This document shows, in pieces, positions 18,831-25,100 of a stretch of 64,000 nt of DNA. The notes beneath the pieces were generated by a model. That model worked only from the letters and a program-made list of their open reading frames with translations, did not search any database and was not told where the DNA came from. Made by a program: the position numbers and the translations under genes. Position 1 is the first letter of the stretch, and each line of letters begins with the position of its first letter. This DNA comes from Phycisphaerae bacterium (GTDB lineage: Bacteria > Planctomycetota > Phycisphaerae > Phycisphaerales > UBA1924), in the NCBI GenBank assembly GCA_030429705.1, contig JAUIES010000001.1, positions 186,001 to 250,000 on the forward strand. The letters are read 5' to 3'.

Positions 18831-18874
18831 GATGAGGGGGTGCGGGGGAACCCTCCCCCGCGTGAGCGGCGCCG
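18831..18874 (+). repeat. Hairpin repeat B, copy 2
   Basis: Nearly identical to copy 1 over 40 bases (tgagggggtgcgggggaacc, then ctcccccgcgtgagcggc). It lies in the divergent promoter region between the 18370-18774 and 18902-19252 genes. Confidence 0.78.
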
Positions 18875-18886
18875 ATTGCCTCGCCT

Positions 18887-18892
18887 TACACT
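18887..18892 (+). promoter_or_regulatory. -10-like box TACACT, 9 nt before start 18902
   Basis: The spacer ends in AACC and carries no ribosome-binding sequence. Confidence 0.42.
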
Positions 18893-18901
18893 GCTGCAAC
18901 C

Positions 18902-19252
18902 ATGTCCATGCCGCCACCTGAACTCAAGAAACCCGCTTCGGCTCGGAAGATTGCACGATTGGGCATACTGGTGCTGATCTGTTTGATGCCGTCGCTGTTC
19001 TCGGCGTTTGAAACCGTGAGATATTCAGTTACGCGGACCCACTGGATTCCGGAATCGGCGAACGACACCGTCTTGTGGTGTGTGTTGGGGTGGTTGTTTC
19101 TGCTGTCGATCCCAGCCAGTCTGGTTTTGATGAGTTCGGCCTCAAAAGGAAAATCGCTGGCTGCGCGTTCGATGAACAGTCTGGTCGCCGTCGTCGCCTG
19201 TATCTATCTGAACGCGCAGATTGCGGTCGGTGCTCACTTTCTTTTCGCGTGA
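18902..19252 (+). CDS. Small membrane protein, ribbonless relative of the array
   Basis: A 116-residue protein with three hydrophobic segments (IARLGILVLICLMPSLFSAF, VLWCVLGWLFLLSIPASLVL, SLVAVVACIYLNAQIAVGAH). The segment VLGWLFLLSIPASLVLMSS matches IIGWFFFVSMPASVLLLQPS of the two-ribbon protein at 16214-16837, and their C-termini align as well, so it is a paralogue that lacks the N-terminal ribbon. It keeps a short Pro-rich lead (MPPPELKKPA), where the ribbon would follow in relatives. Function unknown. Confidence 0.78.
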   Translation: MSMPPPELKKPASARKIARLGILVLICLMPSLFSAFETVRYSVTRTHWIPESANDTVLWCVLGWLFLLSIPASLVLMSSASKGKSLAARSMNSLVAVVACIYLNAQIAVGAHFLFA

Positions 19253-19272
19253 GCTGATCGTCCACGCAGCCC

Positions 19273-19314
19273 TTGAGGGGGTGCGGGGGAAGCCTCCCCG
19301 GCGTGAGCGACGAT
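19273..19314 (+). repeat. Hairpin repeat B, copy 3
   Basis: Diverged copy (ttgagggggtgcgggggaag, then cctccccggcgtgagcga) directly 3' of the 18902-19252 gene, same orientation as copies 1 and 2. Confidence 0.72.
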
Positions 19315-19423
19315 CGCATATCCGGACCTGTCGGCACGCGCACCCTCATGGCCATGCGGTGTCACGACCGTGGCAGCTTGTGTGTTGATTTGGACATCAC
19401 TTTGTGTATACACGCCCATTGAC

Positions 19424-19651
19424 AGGCCAGCGGCCTGATCGTCCATAGCCGGGGGTGAAGGGCACAGCCCGCCACCCCCGGTGGGTGGTGTGTTTATCGC
19501 GACGCAGGCTGAAGGCCTGCTCGTGGGGGGCGCGTTGACGCTATTGCACGAGCAGACTTGCAGCCTGCTTCGTTCAATCTCGACCTGTCCGGGGGTGGCG
19601 TTCGCTTCGCTCGCTTCACGCCCGGCTATGAACGGCCAGCCCGTCGGGCTG
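19424..19651. repeat. Nested imperfect inverted repeat, about 230 bp
   Basis: Outer arms: 19424-19460 (ggccagcggcc...atagccgggggtgaag) and 19614-19651 (cttcacgcccggctat...ggccagcccg) are imperfect inverted copies. Inner arms: caggctgaaggcctgctcgt at about 19505-19524 pairs with acgagcagacttgcagcctg at 19548-19567. Direct ccaccccc/gggggtgg pairs lie between them. The whole can fold into a long cruciform. It is probably a non-coding interspersed repeat. Confidence 0.65.
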
Positions 19652-19740
19652 AATCGGCCTGACGACCCGACCTCGCGTGTACAGTCATCGCTGTATCGAT
19701 TGCCGTCTGCCGATTCCCGTCTGCCGATCTCCTCGCGCGT

Positions 19741-19797
19741 GGGTGCGGGGGCCGCCACAGGCGGTTTTGTCAAACCATCCCCCGCATGAGCGGTGCG
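19741..19797 (+). repeat. Hairpin repeat B, copy 4, interrupted
   Basis: The left part gggtgcggggg and right part tcccccgcatgagcggtgcg match repeat B, but about 26 nt (ccgccacaggcggttttgtc and following) separate them. The inserted piece itself starts with a ccgcc/ggcgg hairpin. Confidence 0.5.
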
Positions 19798-19902
19798 ACA
19801 GGGCGCAGACCTCCTGATCGACACAAGACGCGCAGCGAATGGCAGCCCAAACACCGCGTCAACTGGAGCAGATGCCGTCGTATGTGCTCTGCGCGTCGCC
19901 GC

Positions 19903-20091
19903 GCGCAGAGCAGATGACGCGACGCGCAGAGCACATGGCGTGCAGCGCAGAGCAGATGACGCGACGCGCAGAGCACATGGCGTGCAGCGCAGAGCACATG
20001 ACGCGTCGCGCAGAGCAAAAGGCGTCGCGCGCGGAGCAGATGACGCGTCGCGCAGAGCACATGCGACGACGCGCAGAGCAGATTTCGCCAA
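19903..20091. repeat. 21-bp minisatellite, nine units
   Basis: Nine contiguous 21-nt units share the start gcgcagagca; the following atgacgcgac and catggcgtgca variants alternate in the first four units, giving a 42-bp higher-order repeat. Immediately before it, 19883-19902 carries an inverted partial unit (tgtgctctgcgcg). Because 21 is divisible by 3, both strands stay open through it. It ends about 250 nt before the 20342 gene. Confidence 0.9.
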
Positions 20092-20341
20092 ACCCATCCC
20101 GCGAACGAGGGGTTATTTTGGGCGAAGCCTTACCACCAGCCCGCACGCCGCTAGCGAGAACCCCGCGCGTTCGTGACAGATCGCCCCGCGTTCGACGCGC
20201 AATCACACAACTTGGCCAATCAGCCCAAAAACAGCCGCCCCCAGCCTCAAGCCGCTCGCCCCCGTCGTCGATCAACCGGCCAGCAAACCAAACCCGGCCG
20301 CGGGCGTCACGCGTCACGCCGCCAACACAAGGAGACTCGCT

Positions 20342-21025
20342 ATGGGCATCGTACCGAACACGCAGCAGGGCGCGATTGACTTCTTCGCCAACCGCCTGCC
20401 CACCTGGGGCGCCAACGCCATCAAGATCGGATTGTCAGCAGAGCAGGTCACGCAGATCGCGACGGATGTCAGCGACGCATCCGACAAGCTCGCCGCAGCC
20501 CAGGCGGCCCGCATCGCGGCCAAGAACGCGACGCTGGAACTGGCGCTCGCCATGGACACCATGCGGTCGTTCGGCGGCGACCTGGTCAAGACCATCCGCA
20601 CCTACGCCGAGACCACGGGTGACAACGAAGTCTACACACTCAGCGATGTCCCCCCCATCGCCCCCCCGACACCCGTGGGCGCTCCTGCAACCCCCACCGA
20701 CCTGACCGCGGTGATCAACAACTTCGGCGAGATCAAGACCGAGTGGAAGGGAAGCCGAGCCGCCGGCACGCAGTTCATCCTGCAGCGCCAGATGAAGGCC
20801 GTCGACGGCACCCTCGGCGAGTGGACTTATGCGGGTAGCAGCACGACCAACGACTACACGGACAACGCCGTGCCCACGGGTTTCGCCGCGGTCAGTTATC
20901 GCGTCTACGCCCAGAGGCCGGGCGGCACCAGCGATGCCTCGGGCACAACCACGCTCAACTTCGGCATCGGCGGCAGCCAGGCCGTTTCCGCCAGCGGCAA
21001 CACCGACCTGACCATCGCGGCCTGA
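20342..21025 (+). CDS. Fibronectin-III-like domain protein, hypothetical
   Basis: A 227-residue protein without a signal peptide. Residues 1-100 are mostly helical and Ala-rich (QIATDVSDASDKLAAAQAAR). A Pro-rich hinge (PPIAPPTPVGAPATPTDLTA) leads to a beta-rich domain with the look of fibronectin type III (GTQFILQRQMK, YRVYAQRPGGTSDASGTTTL). ATG 20342 is preceded by AAGGAG at good spacing, unlike most genes nearby. A terminator follows the stop. The architecture recalls hypothetical proteins common in planctomycetes; the role is unknown, perhaps structural or adhesive. Confidence 0.85.
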   Translation: MGIVPNTQQGAIDFFANRLPTWGANAIKIGLSAEQVTQIATDVSDASDKLAAAQAARIAAKNATLELALAMDTMRSFGGDLVKTIRTYAETTGDNEVYTLSDVPPIAPPTPVGAPATPTDLTAVINNFGEIKTEWKGSRAAGTQFILQRQMKAVDGTLGEWTYAGSSTTNDYTDNAVPTGFAAVSYRVYAQRPGGTSDASGTTTLNFGIGGSQAVSASGNTDLTIAA

Positions 21026-21057
21026 GCCGCGACGACCAACATTCCGGGTGTGTATGG

Positions 21058-21091
21058 TGCAGGCCTCTTGCCAGGGGCCTGTGCCTTTTTT
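21058..21091 (+). terminator. Terminator after the fibronectin-like gene
   Basis: Stem gcaggcc / ggcctgt with an internal loop, followed by a run of six T at 21086-21091. It lies 33 nt past the stop at 21025. Confidence 0.75.
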
Positions 21092-21138
21092 GTGTCTGAA
21101 TGAAATTCGCGTCCGTGCTCATTTTCTCGTTCAACTCT

Positions 21139-21591
21139 TCAAAGAGACAACAAGACCACTCCAAAAATTGCATTGGCCATCACAAGCAAACCAAAGAGAC
21201 CGACAACGCAAAGAAAATTGGCGATGAACCCTCTCCCGCGGTATCCACTCATGACATGAAGAATGAGAACAGGAAAGGACACGAAGATAAAACCGATACC
21301 TCCCAACCCAACAAGAGCAATCGAGACGAGAGGCCCAATGACAGGAACCAATCCTGAGGTCCCAACGGCAAAACCAAAAACTGCGAGCACAAATGGCACG
21401 ATCATCACCATCACGAGAAACCAACCCCGGACGCGCCATCGATCAAAGGTCGTCAGTCCGGCAACCACCGCCCCGCACTCCGGACACTTGGCCGCCGCAT
21501 CATCCGGCAACCCGCTCAGGTCGTAGCCGCACACGCACACCGATGGCGGCGAAGCGGGCGTGTCGGATGCGTTGGTCTGGTCGGAAGGCAC
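21139..21591 (-). CDS. Membrane protein with N-terminal zinc ribbon
   Basis: A 150-residue member of the ribbon family: ribbon CVCGYDLSGLP...KCPECG at residues 19-41, then three or four membrane segments (LVMVMIVPFVLAVFGFAVGT, ALVGLGGIGFIFVSFPVLIL, VVGLFGLLVMANAIFGVVLL). The start is a GTG at 21591, 6 nt after a TAGACT box, with no Shine-Dalgarno. It is the first of three ribbon genes plus a fragment on the minus strand, each with its own -10-like box. Function unknown. Confidence 0.83.
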   Translation of the reverse strand: MPSDQTNASDTPASPPSVCVCGYDLSGLPDDAAAKCPECGAVVAGLTTFDRWRVRGWFLVMVMIVPFVLAVFGFAVGTSGLVPVIGPLVSIALVGLGGIGFIFVSFPVLILHVMSGYRGRGFIANFLCVVGLFGLLVMANAIFGVVLLSL

Positions 21592-21597
21592 GGAGAC

Positions 21598-21603
21598 AGT
21601 CTA
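21598..21603 (-). promoter_or_regulatory. -10-like box TAGACT, 6 nt before GTG 21591
   Basis: The same TGATAGACT context precedes genes at 18209 and 23079, here with a GTG start. Confidence 0.45.
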
Positions 21604-21672
21604 TCACGGGGCAGCCCAAGCGCCATGAGAAACACACGCCGGGCGCGGAAGGGCGTTCGGCAACGCGCCGGC

Positions 21673-22134
21673 TCACCACGACAACACGAGCGTTGCAAGG
21701 AACACCACGAACCCGTTGAACAAAAACGAAACCGGAACGCACACGAAGAAGAAAACGAGCCACATGACCGCCATGTTCGTGATGCGCAGCGCCGTCACGA
21801 TGAGGAGCCAGCACGCGAGCATCGACACCACGCCGCTGACAAGCAACATGAACGCGAGCACCACGACCAATAGATCGGGCAACGCACCGGTTGCAACGGC
21901 GGTGGATTCCAATGCCGTCCAGAGCCAGCCCACGACGCTCGGCGACAGAAACATCGCGAGATGCCGCCGCCAACGATCGAACCTCGGCACCAGTGGCTTA
22001 AGGTCGGCCAGCACCGCCCCGCACTCCGGGCACTTCGCGTCCGCATCCCTCGGCAACCCCGTCAGGTCATAGCCGCAAGAGCAGGTCGTCGGCTCGGCCG
22101 GGGGGGTGTGAGGCATGGACGGTGGATGAGACAT
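21673..22134 (-). CDS. Membrane protein with N-terminal zinc ribbon
   Basis: A 153-residue member: Pro-rich lead, ribbon CSCGYDLTGLP...KCPECG (residues about 18-40), AVLADLKP linker as in the two-ribbon paralogue, then membrane segments (FLSPSVVGWLWTALESTAVA, LLVVVLAFMLLVSGVVSMLA, MAVMWLVFFFVCVPVSFLFN, GFVVFLATLVL). ATG 22134 is used because the open frame further upstream runs into repeat element A. Function unknown. Confidence 0.83.
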   Translation of the reverse strand: MSHPPSMPHTPPAEPTTCSCGYDLTGLPRDADAKCPECGAVLADLKPLVPRFDRWRRHLAMFLSPSVVGWLWTALESTAVATGALPDLLVVVLAFMLLVSGVVSMLACWLLIVTALRITNMAVMWLVFFFVCVPVSFLFNGFVVFLATLVLSW

Positions 22135-22143
22135 CGCTCGATC

Positions 22144-22149
22144 ATTGTA
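22144..22149 (-). promoter_or_regulatory. -10-like box TACAAT, 9 nt before start 22134
   Basis: Any -35 element would lie at the edge of repeat element A copy 3. Confidence 0.42.
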
Positions 22150-22162
22150 GGGGAGCCAGCCT

Positions 22163-22331
22163 TCTCCCTCCCCCGCGACGCGGGGGAGGCGATCGAGCGC
22201 AGCGAAGGGCGGAGGGGGTGCGTCCGGTCCAAGATTCAATCGGTCGAAGGTTCAATTCAAAGTCGCCAAAACCCCCTCCGGTCTCGAAGACTCGACCACC
22301 TCCCCCTCGAAGACGCGGGGGAGGGAGAGAT
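22163..22331 (-). repeat. Compound palindromic element A, copy 3 (inverted)
   Basis: The element is in the opposite orientation to copies 1 and 2: right-arm hairpin (cctcccccgcgacgcggggg) first, then gatcgagcgcagcgaagggc and ggagggggtgcg, a variable centre, then accccctccggtctcgaaga and the left-arm hairpin ending at about 22331. It overlaps the 3' end of the truncated ribbon gene and supplies its last codons. Confidence 0.78.
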
Positions 22332-22470
22332 GAACGCCATACAACGCAAGCATGATCGACTCAACCGGCCTTGCCGCAGCAGCCACCGGCAACCCCGTCA
22401 GGTCATAGCCGCAGGTGCAGGTCGCGACTGCAGCAGCACGAGCATCCGGTTTAGGTGGCGTAGAAGGCAT
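22252..22470 (-). pseudogene. Truncated zinc-ribbon gene fused to repeat element A
   Basis: The first about 28 residues match the family (Pro-rich lead, CTCGYDLTGLPVAAAA), but the second CPECG half of the ribbon and all membrane segments are missing. After a few codons the frame enters repeat element A and ends with LPRVFEGEVVESSRPEGVL, a peptide that the same repeat also encodes at 15957-16192. The gene therefore looks cut by insertion of, or recombination with, the repeat. It still has a TACACT box 9 nt before ATG 22470, so it may be transcribed. A functional 72-residue product is unlikely because the zinc site is incomplete. Confidence 0.75.
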
Positions 22471-22479
22471 CGCAGCACA

Positions 22480-22485
22480 AGTGTA
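22480..22485 (-). promoter_or_regulatory. -10-like box TACACT, 9 nt before start 22470
   Basis: The signal is kept although the gene downstream is truncated, consistent with a recent event. Confidence 0.4.
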
Positions 22486-22535
22486 CGGCATCTCGCTTGC
22501 AGGCACTTCTACGAGCCAATACACGGACCAAGGAC

Positions 22536-22577
22536 CGGCCATCAGGGATCAAGGATTGGGGTTTCGGGATCGGGAAA
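22536..22577 (+). repeat. Heptanucleotide tandem tract
   Basis: Units cggccat-cagggat-caaggat-tggggtt-tcgggat-cgggaaa, six in all, between the truncated ribbon gene and the 3' end of the next ribbon gene. Confidence 0.6.
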
Positions 22578-22617
22578 CTGCTCCGAACGAACCCTGCGCC
22601 GGTCCGCCAACACGCTG

Positions 22618-23079
22618 TCAATACCAGCCGACGACCCACACAAACAGCCCAACCATCAGCAAGTTTGTGATGAGAGACAGTGGCACCGCGAAGATCATCA
22701 AGAAAAATCGTTTCCACGCCGGCATCGAGGGAAACTCCCGATACATATACACACAACAAGCTGGTGTGGAGACGATCACAATGAGCCCGAGGATGATCCC
22801 CCATCCAATCAACTCAAAGTCTTTTGGAAACCACGCCGAGGGAAGCAACTCAAGCACACTGAACAGGAGCATGATGAACACCGTTGGCGAGACAAACGCC
22901 ACGCTGATGATCCATCCACGCATGTACCACGGCACGGTTGGCACGAGTTCCGCAATTACCGCCCCGCACTCCGGACACTTGGCCGCCGCATCCGCCGGCA
23001 ACCCGCTCAGGTCGTAGCCGCATACGCACACGGTTGGCGCGGGCGGCGGCACTTCTGGTTGGCTCGGCGGCGGAAGCAT
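22618..23079 (-). CDS. Membrane protein with N-terminal zinc ribbon
   Basis: A 153-residue member: ribbon CVCGYDLSGLP...KCPECG (residues about 18-40), AVIAELVP linker, then hydrophobic segments (GWIISVAFVSPTVFIMLLFS, LIGWGIILGLIVIVSTPACC, FFLMIFAVPLSLITNLLMVG, LFVWVVGWY). It is closest in its ribbon to the 21139-21591 paralogue (both CVCGYDLSGLP). ATG 23079 lies 9 nt after a TAGACT box. Function unknown. Confidence 0.83.
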   Translation of the reverse strand: MLPPPSQPEVPPPAPTVCVCGYDLSGLPADAAAKCPECGAVIAELVPTVPWYMRGWIISVAFVSPTVFIMLLFSVLELLPSAWFPKDFELIGWGIILGLIVIVSTPACCVYMYREFPSMPAWKRFFLMIFAVPLSLITNLLMVGLFVWVVGWY

Positions 23080-23088
23080 GGCTGGGGG

Positions 23089-23094
23089 AGTCTA
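23089..23094 (-). promoter_or_regulatory. -10-like box TAGACT, 9 nt before start 23079
   Basis: Same TGATAGACT context as at 18216 and 21598, but three bases further from the start. Confidence 0.42.
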
Positions 23095-23112
23095 TCACAG
23101 AGCAGCCGAGCC

Positions 23113-23310
23113 ACCGGCCCGAAGCCGGTCCCACTGAAGAGGGAGGCACGATGCGCCGCTTGGAAAGCGGCCCCACGAGGGAGCGATGTCGATCAAGCCG
23201 GTTGGAAACCGGCTCCCCAAAGGGAAGTGGTGTGTCGCGCCGCTTGGAAAGCGGCCCACGGGAGAACGGGACCAATGCCACTTTGCGAAAGAACGCCCCG
23301 GAGGGGCGAG
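23113..23310. repeat. 42-bp tandem array of small hairpins
   Basis: Exact 42-nt period at 23155, 23197 and 23239. Each unit starts with a hairpin (gccgcttggaaagcggc or gccggttggaaaccggc) and continues with ccc and a variable 20-nt part. Compensating changes (CTT/AAG stem flank against GTT/AAC) keep the hairpin in the middle unit. Degenerate units flank on both sides. It occupies most of the 318-nt gap before metG. Confidence 0.82.
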
Positions 23311-23355
23311 GTACCCGAGCCAAGTCACGACGCATCGGCTCGGAGAGCCGATCTA

Positions 23356-23390
23356 CCCAGTGCCTAGTGCCTGATGCCTAGTGCCTATTC
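23356..23390 (-). repeat. Heptanucleotide tandem tract (inverted)
   Basis: Plus-strand units cccagtg-cctagtg-cctgatg-cctagtg-cctattc, which read TAGGCAC/TAGGCAT on the minus strand. The last unit merges with the TATTCT box before metG. Confidence 0.68.
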
Positions 23391-23391
23391 T
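23386..23391 (+). promoter_or_regulatory. -10-like box TATTCT, 6 nt before metG
   Basis: The box is formed by the last unit of the heptanucleotide tract, so the repeat itself may have supplied the promoter. Confidence 0.42.
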
Positions 23392-23397
23392 CCTTCC

Positions 23398-25098
23398 ATG
23401 CCGACGCCGTACTACATCACCACGCCGATTTACTATGTCAATGACAGGCCGCATATCGGCCACTGCTACACGACGCTCTTGGCCGATGTCGCCGCGCGGG
23501 CGGCACGGCTGATCGGGCGCGATGTCTTCTTCCTGACCGGGACGGACGAGCACGCGGAGAAGGTTGTCGCCAAGGCGGCCGAAAACGGGGTCACGCCGCA
23601 GGCCTGGGCCGACCGCAACGCGGCGGCCTTCAAGGACGCGTTTGCGTTCATGAACTTCAGCAACGACGACTTCATCCGCACCACCGAAGCCCGGCACACC
23701 TCCAAAGCCTCGGCCTACATTCAGCGGCTCGTTGACTCGGGCGATATCGAACTGGGCGACTACGAAGGCTGGTTCGACGCATCGCAAGAGGAATATGTCA
23801 CCGAGACCGTCGCTAAAGAGAACGACTACAACAGCCCCGTCACCGGCAAGCCGCTCGAAAAACGGGTGGAACAGAACTACTTCTTCCGCCTCGACAAGTA
23901 CGAATCGTGGCTCATCGAACAGATCGAGACCGACGCCATCGTTGTCGCCCCCGAAGCTCGCAAGAACGAGGTGCTCGGCCGCCTCAAAGGCGGGCTCAAC
24001 AAAGTGCCCGTCTCCCGCCGCATCAAGGACGGCGACGCCGACTGGGGCGTGGTCATGCCCAATGACCCCGAGCACCGCGTGTATGTCTGGATCGAGGCGC
24101 TCTGCAACTACATGACCGTGGTCGACACGAACGAACGCCGCAAGTACTGGCCGGCAACCGTGCACCTGATGGCCAAGGACATCACCTGGTTCCACGCCAT
24201 CGTCTGGCCCGCGATGCTCAAGGCCCTCGGGCACGCCCCCCCGGCCATGATCTACGCCCATGCCTACTTCATCGCCGAAGGCCGCAAGATGAGTAAATCG
24301 CTCGGCAACTTCGTCGAGATCGACCTGCTGCGGGCCTACGCCGATCGCTTCGGGCTCGACGCGCTCCGCTGGTTTCTCACCACGCAAGGCCCGCTCGGCG
24401 CGAACGATGCCGACTTCGCCTACGCCCGCTTCGTCGAGGTCTATAACGCTGACCTCGCCAACAGCGTCGGCAACTCGATGAGCCGCGTGTCGAACATGAT
24501 CAACAAGTACTTTGACGGCAAGATCACCCATGTGTGCAACGGCGAATACGGATTCCCCAACGGGACCGCGCTCCAGATCGCACTCAAAGCTCTCGATAAC
24601 GCAGGCAAACCCGCGGCTGAAGCCCGCACCTACCACTTCGCCGATTTCACCAAAGCCGCGGTCGAGGCAGCCATCGAAGCCCACGCCCGAATGGACCTTG
24701 GTGAAATGCTGTCGCAAGGGCTCTCCATCGTGCGGCATGTCGATGACTTCATCTCCTTCTGCGCCCCGTTCACGCTCGCCAAGCAACTCGACGACCTGGA
24801 TGGAGCCGAAGACGCATTGGCCGCAATCCTCTATTCATGCGCCGAAGCCCTCCGCATCGCCAGCCTGCTGCTTGCCCCCACCATGCCCGAGACCATGGCC
24901 GACCTGTGGCGACGATGGAACTGCGCGCATCTCACCGATGCCAACGACGCGAACGCAGCCTTCGTCGCGCCGATCGCTGAACTGACCAGGTGGGCCGGGC
25001 CGCACGGACTCAAGCACGGGCAGGTCATCACTAAAGGCGACGCACTCTTCATGCGGGCCGACGGCAAAGACCCGGCACCGGAAGTCAAGGAGGCTTAA
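23398..25098 (+). CDS. metG: Methionyl-tRNA synthetase
   Basis: Class I synthetase charging tRNA-Met, 566 residues. The HIGH-type signature is PHIGHCYTT (residues about 18-26) and the KMSKS loop is GRKMSKSLGNFVEID (near residue 300). YEGWFDASQEEYV marks the connective-peptide region, where the zinc-knuckle cysteines of the E. coli-type enzyme are absent. The C-terminal anticodon-binding helical domain includes PTMPETMADLWR. No C-terminal tRNA-binding dimerisation domain is present. ATG 23398 follows a -10-like box by 6 nt and has no Shine-Dalgarno. The epimerase gene starts 2 nt after its stop. Confidence 0.97.
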   Translation: MPTPYYITTPIYYVNDRPHIGHCYTTLLADVAARAARLIGRDVFFLTGTDEHAEKVVAKAAENGVTPQAWADRNAAAFKDAFAFMNFSNDDFIRTTEARHTSKASAYIQRLVDSGDIELGDYEGWFDASQEEYVTETVAKENDYNSPVTGKPLEKRVEQNYFFRLDKYESWLIEQIETDAIVVAPEARKNEVLGRLKGGLNKVPVSRRIKDGDADWGVVMPNDPEHRVYVWIEALCNYMTVVDTNERRKYWPATVHLMAKDITWFHAIVWPAMLKALGHAPPAMIYAHAYFIAEGRKMSKSLGNFVEIDLLRAYADRFGLDALRWFLTTQGPLGANDADFAYARFVEVYNADLANSVGNSMSRVSNMINKYFDGKITHVCNGEYGFPNGTALQIALKALDNAGKPAAEARTYHFADFTKAAVEAAIEAHARMDLGEMLSQGLSIVRHVDDFISFCAPFTLAKQLDDLDGAEDALAAILYSCAEALRIASLLLAPTMPETMADLWRRWNCAHLTDANDANAAFVAPIAELTRWAGPHGLKHGQVITKGDALFMRADGKDPAPEVKEA

Positions 25099-25100
25099 CA

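Larger units (their letters stand above)
19253..20341. other. 1.1-kb repeat-filled intergenic region
   Basis: I find no credible gene here. The stretch holds hairpin repeat B copies, a 230-bp nested inverted repeat and a 21-bp minisatellite, listed separately. Long open frames on both strands run through it because the repeats lack stops; their products are Arg/Ala/Cys-rich and repetitive and are rejected. Confidence 0.7.

Noticed and set aside
19903-20091. CRISPR array
   Set aside because: Units are contiguous with no spacers.
19234-20097. 287-codon open frame and several others through the 21-bp repeat
   Set aside because: Open only because the repeat period is divisible by three and lacks stops; the product is a simple repeat with no start signals.
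23113-23310. CRISPR-like array
   Set aside because: Although repeats are evenly spaced, only three clear units exist, the intervening parts are related to each other rather than unique, and no cas gene is near.
21961-23367. 468-codon open frame on the plus strand
   Set aside because: Antisense to the ribbon genes and repeats; composition is His/Arg-rich without domains.
23353-24786. 477-codon open frame on the minus strand
   Set aside because: Antisense to metG, which has all synthetase motifs.
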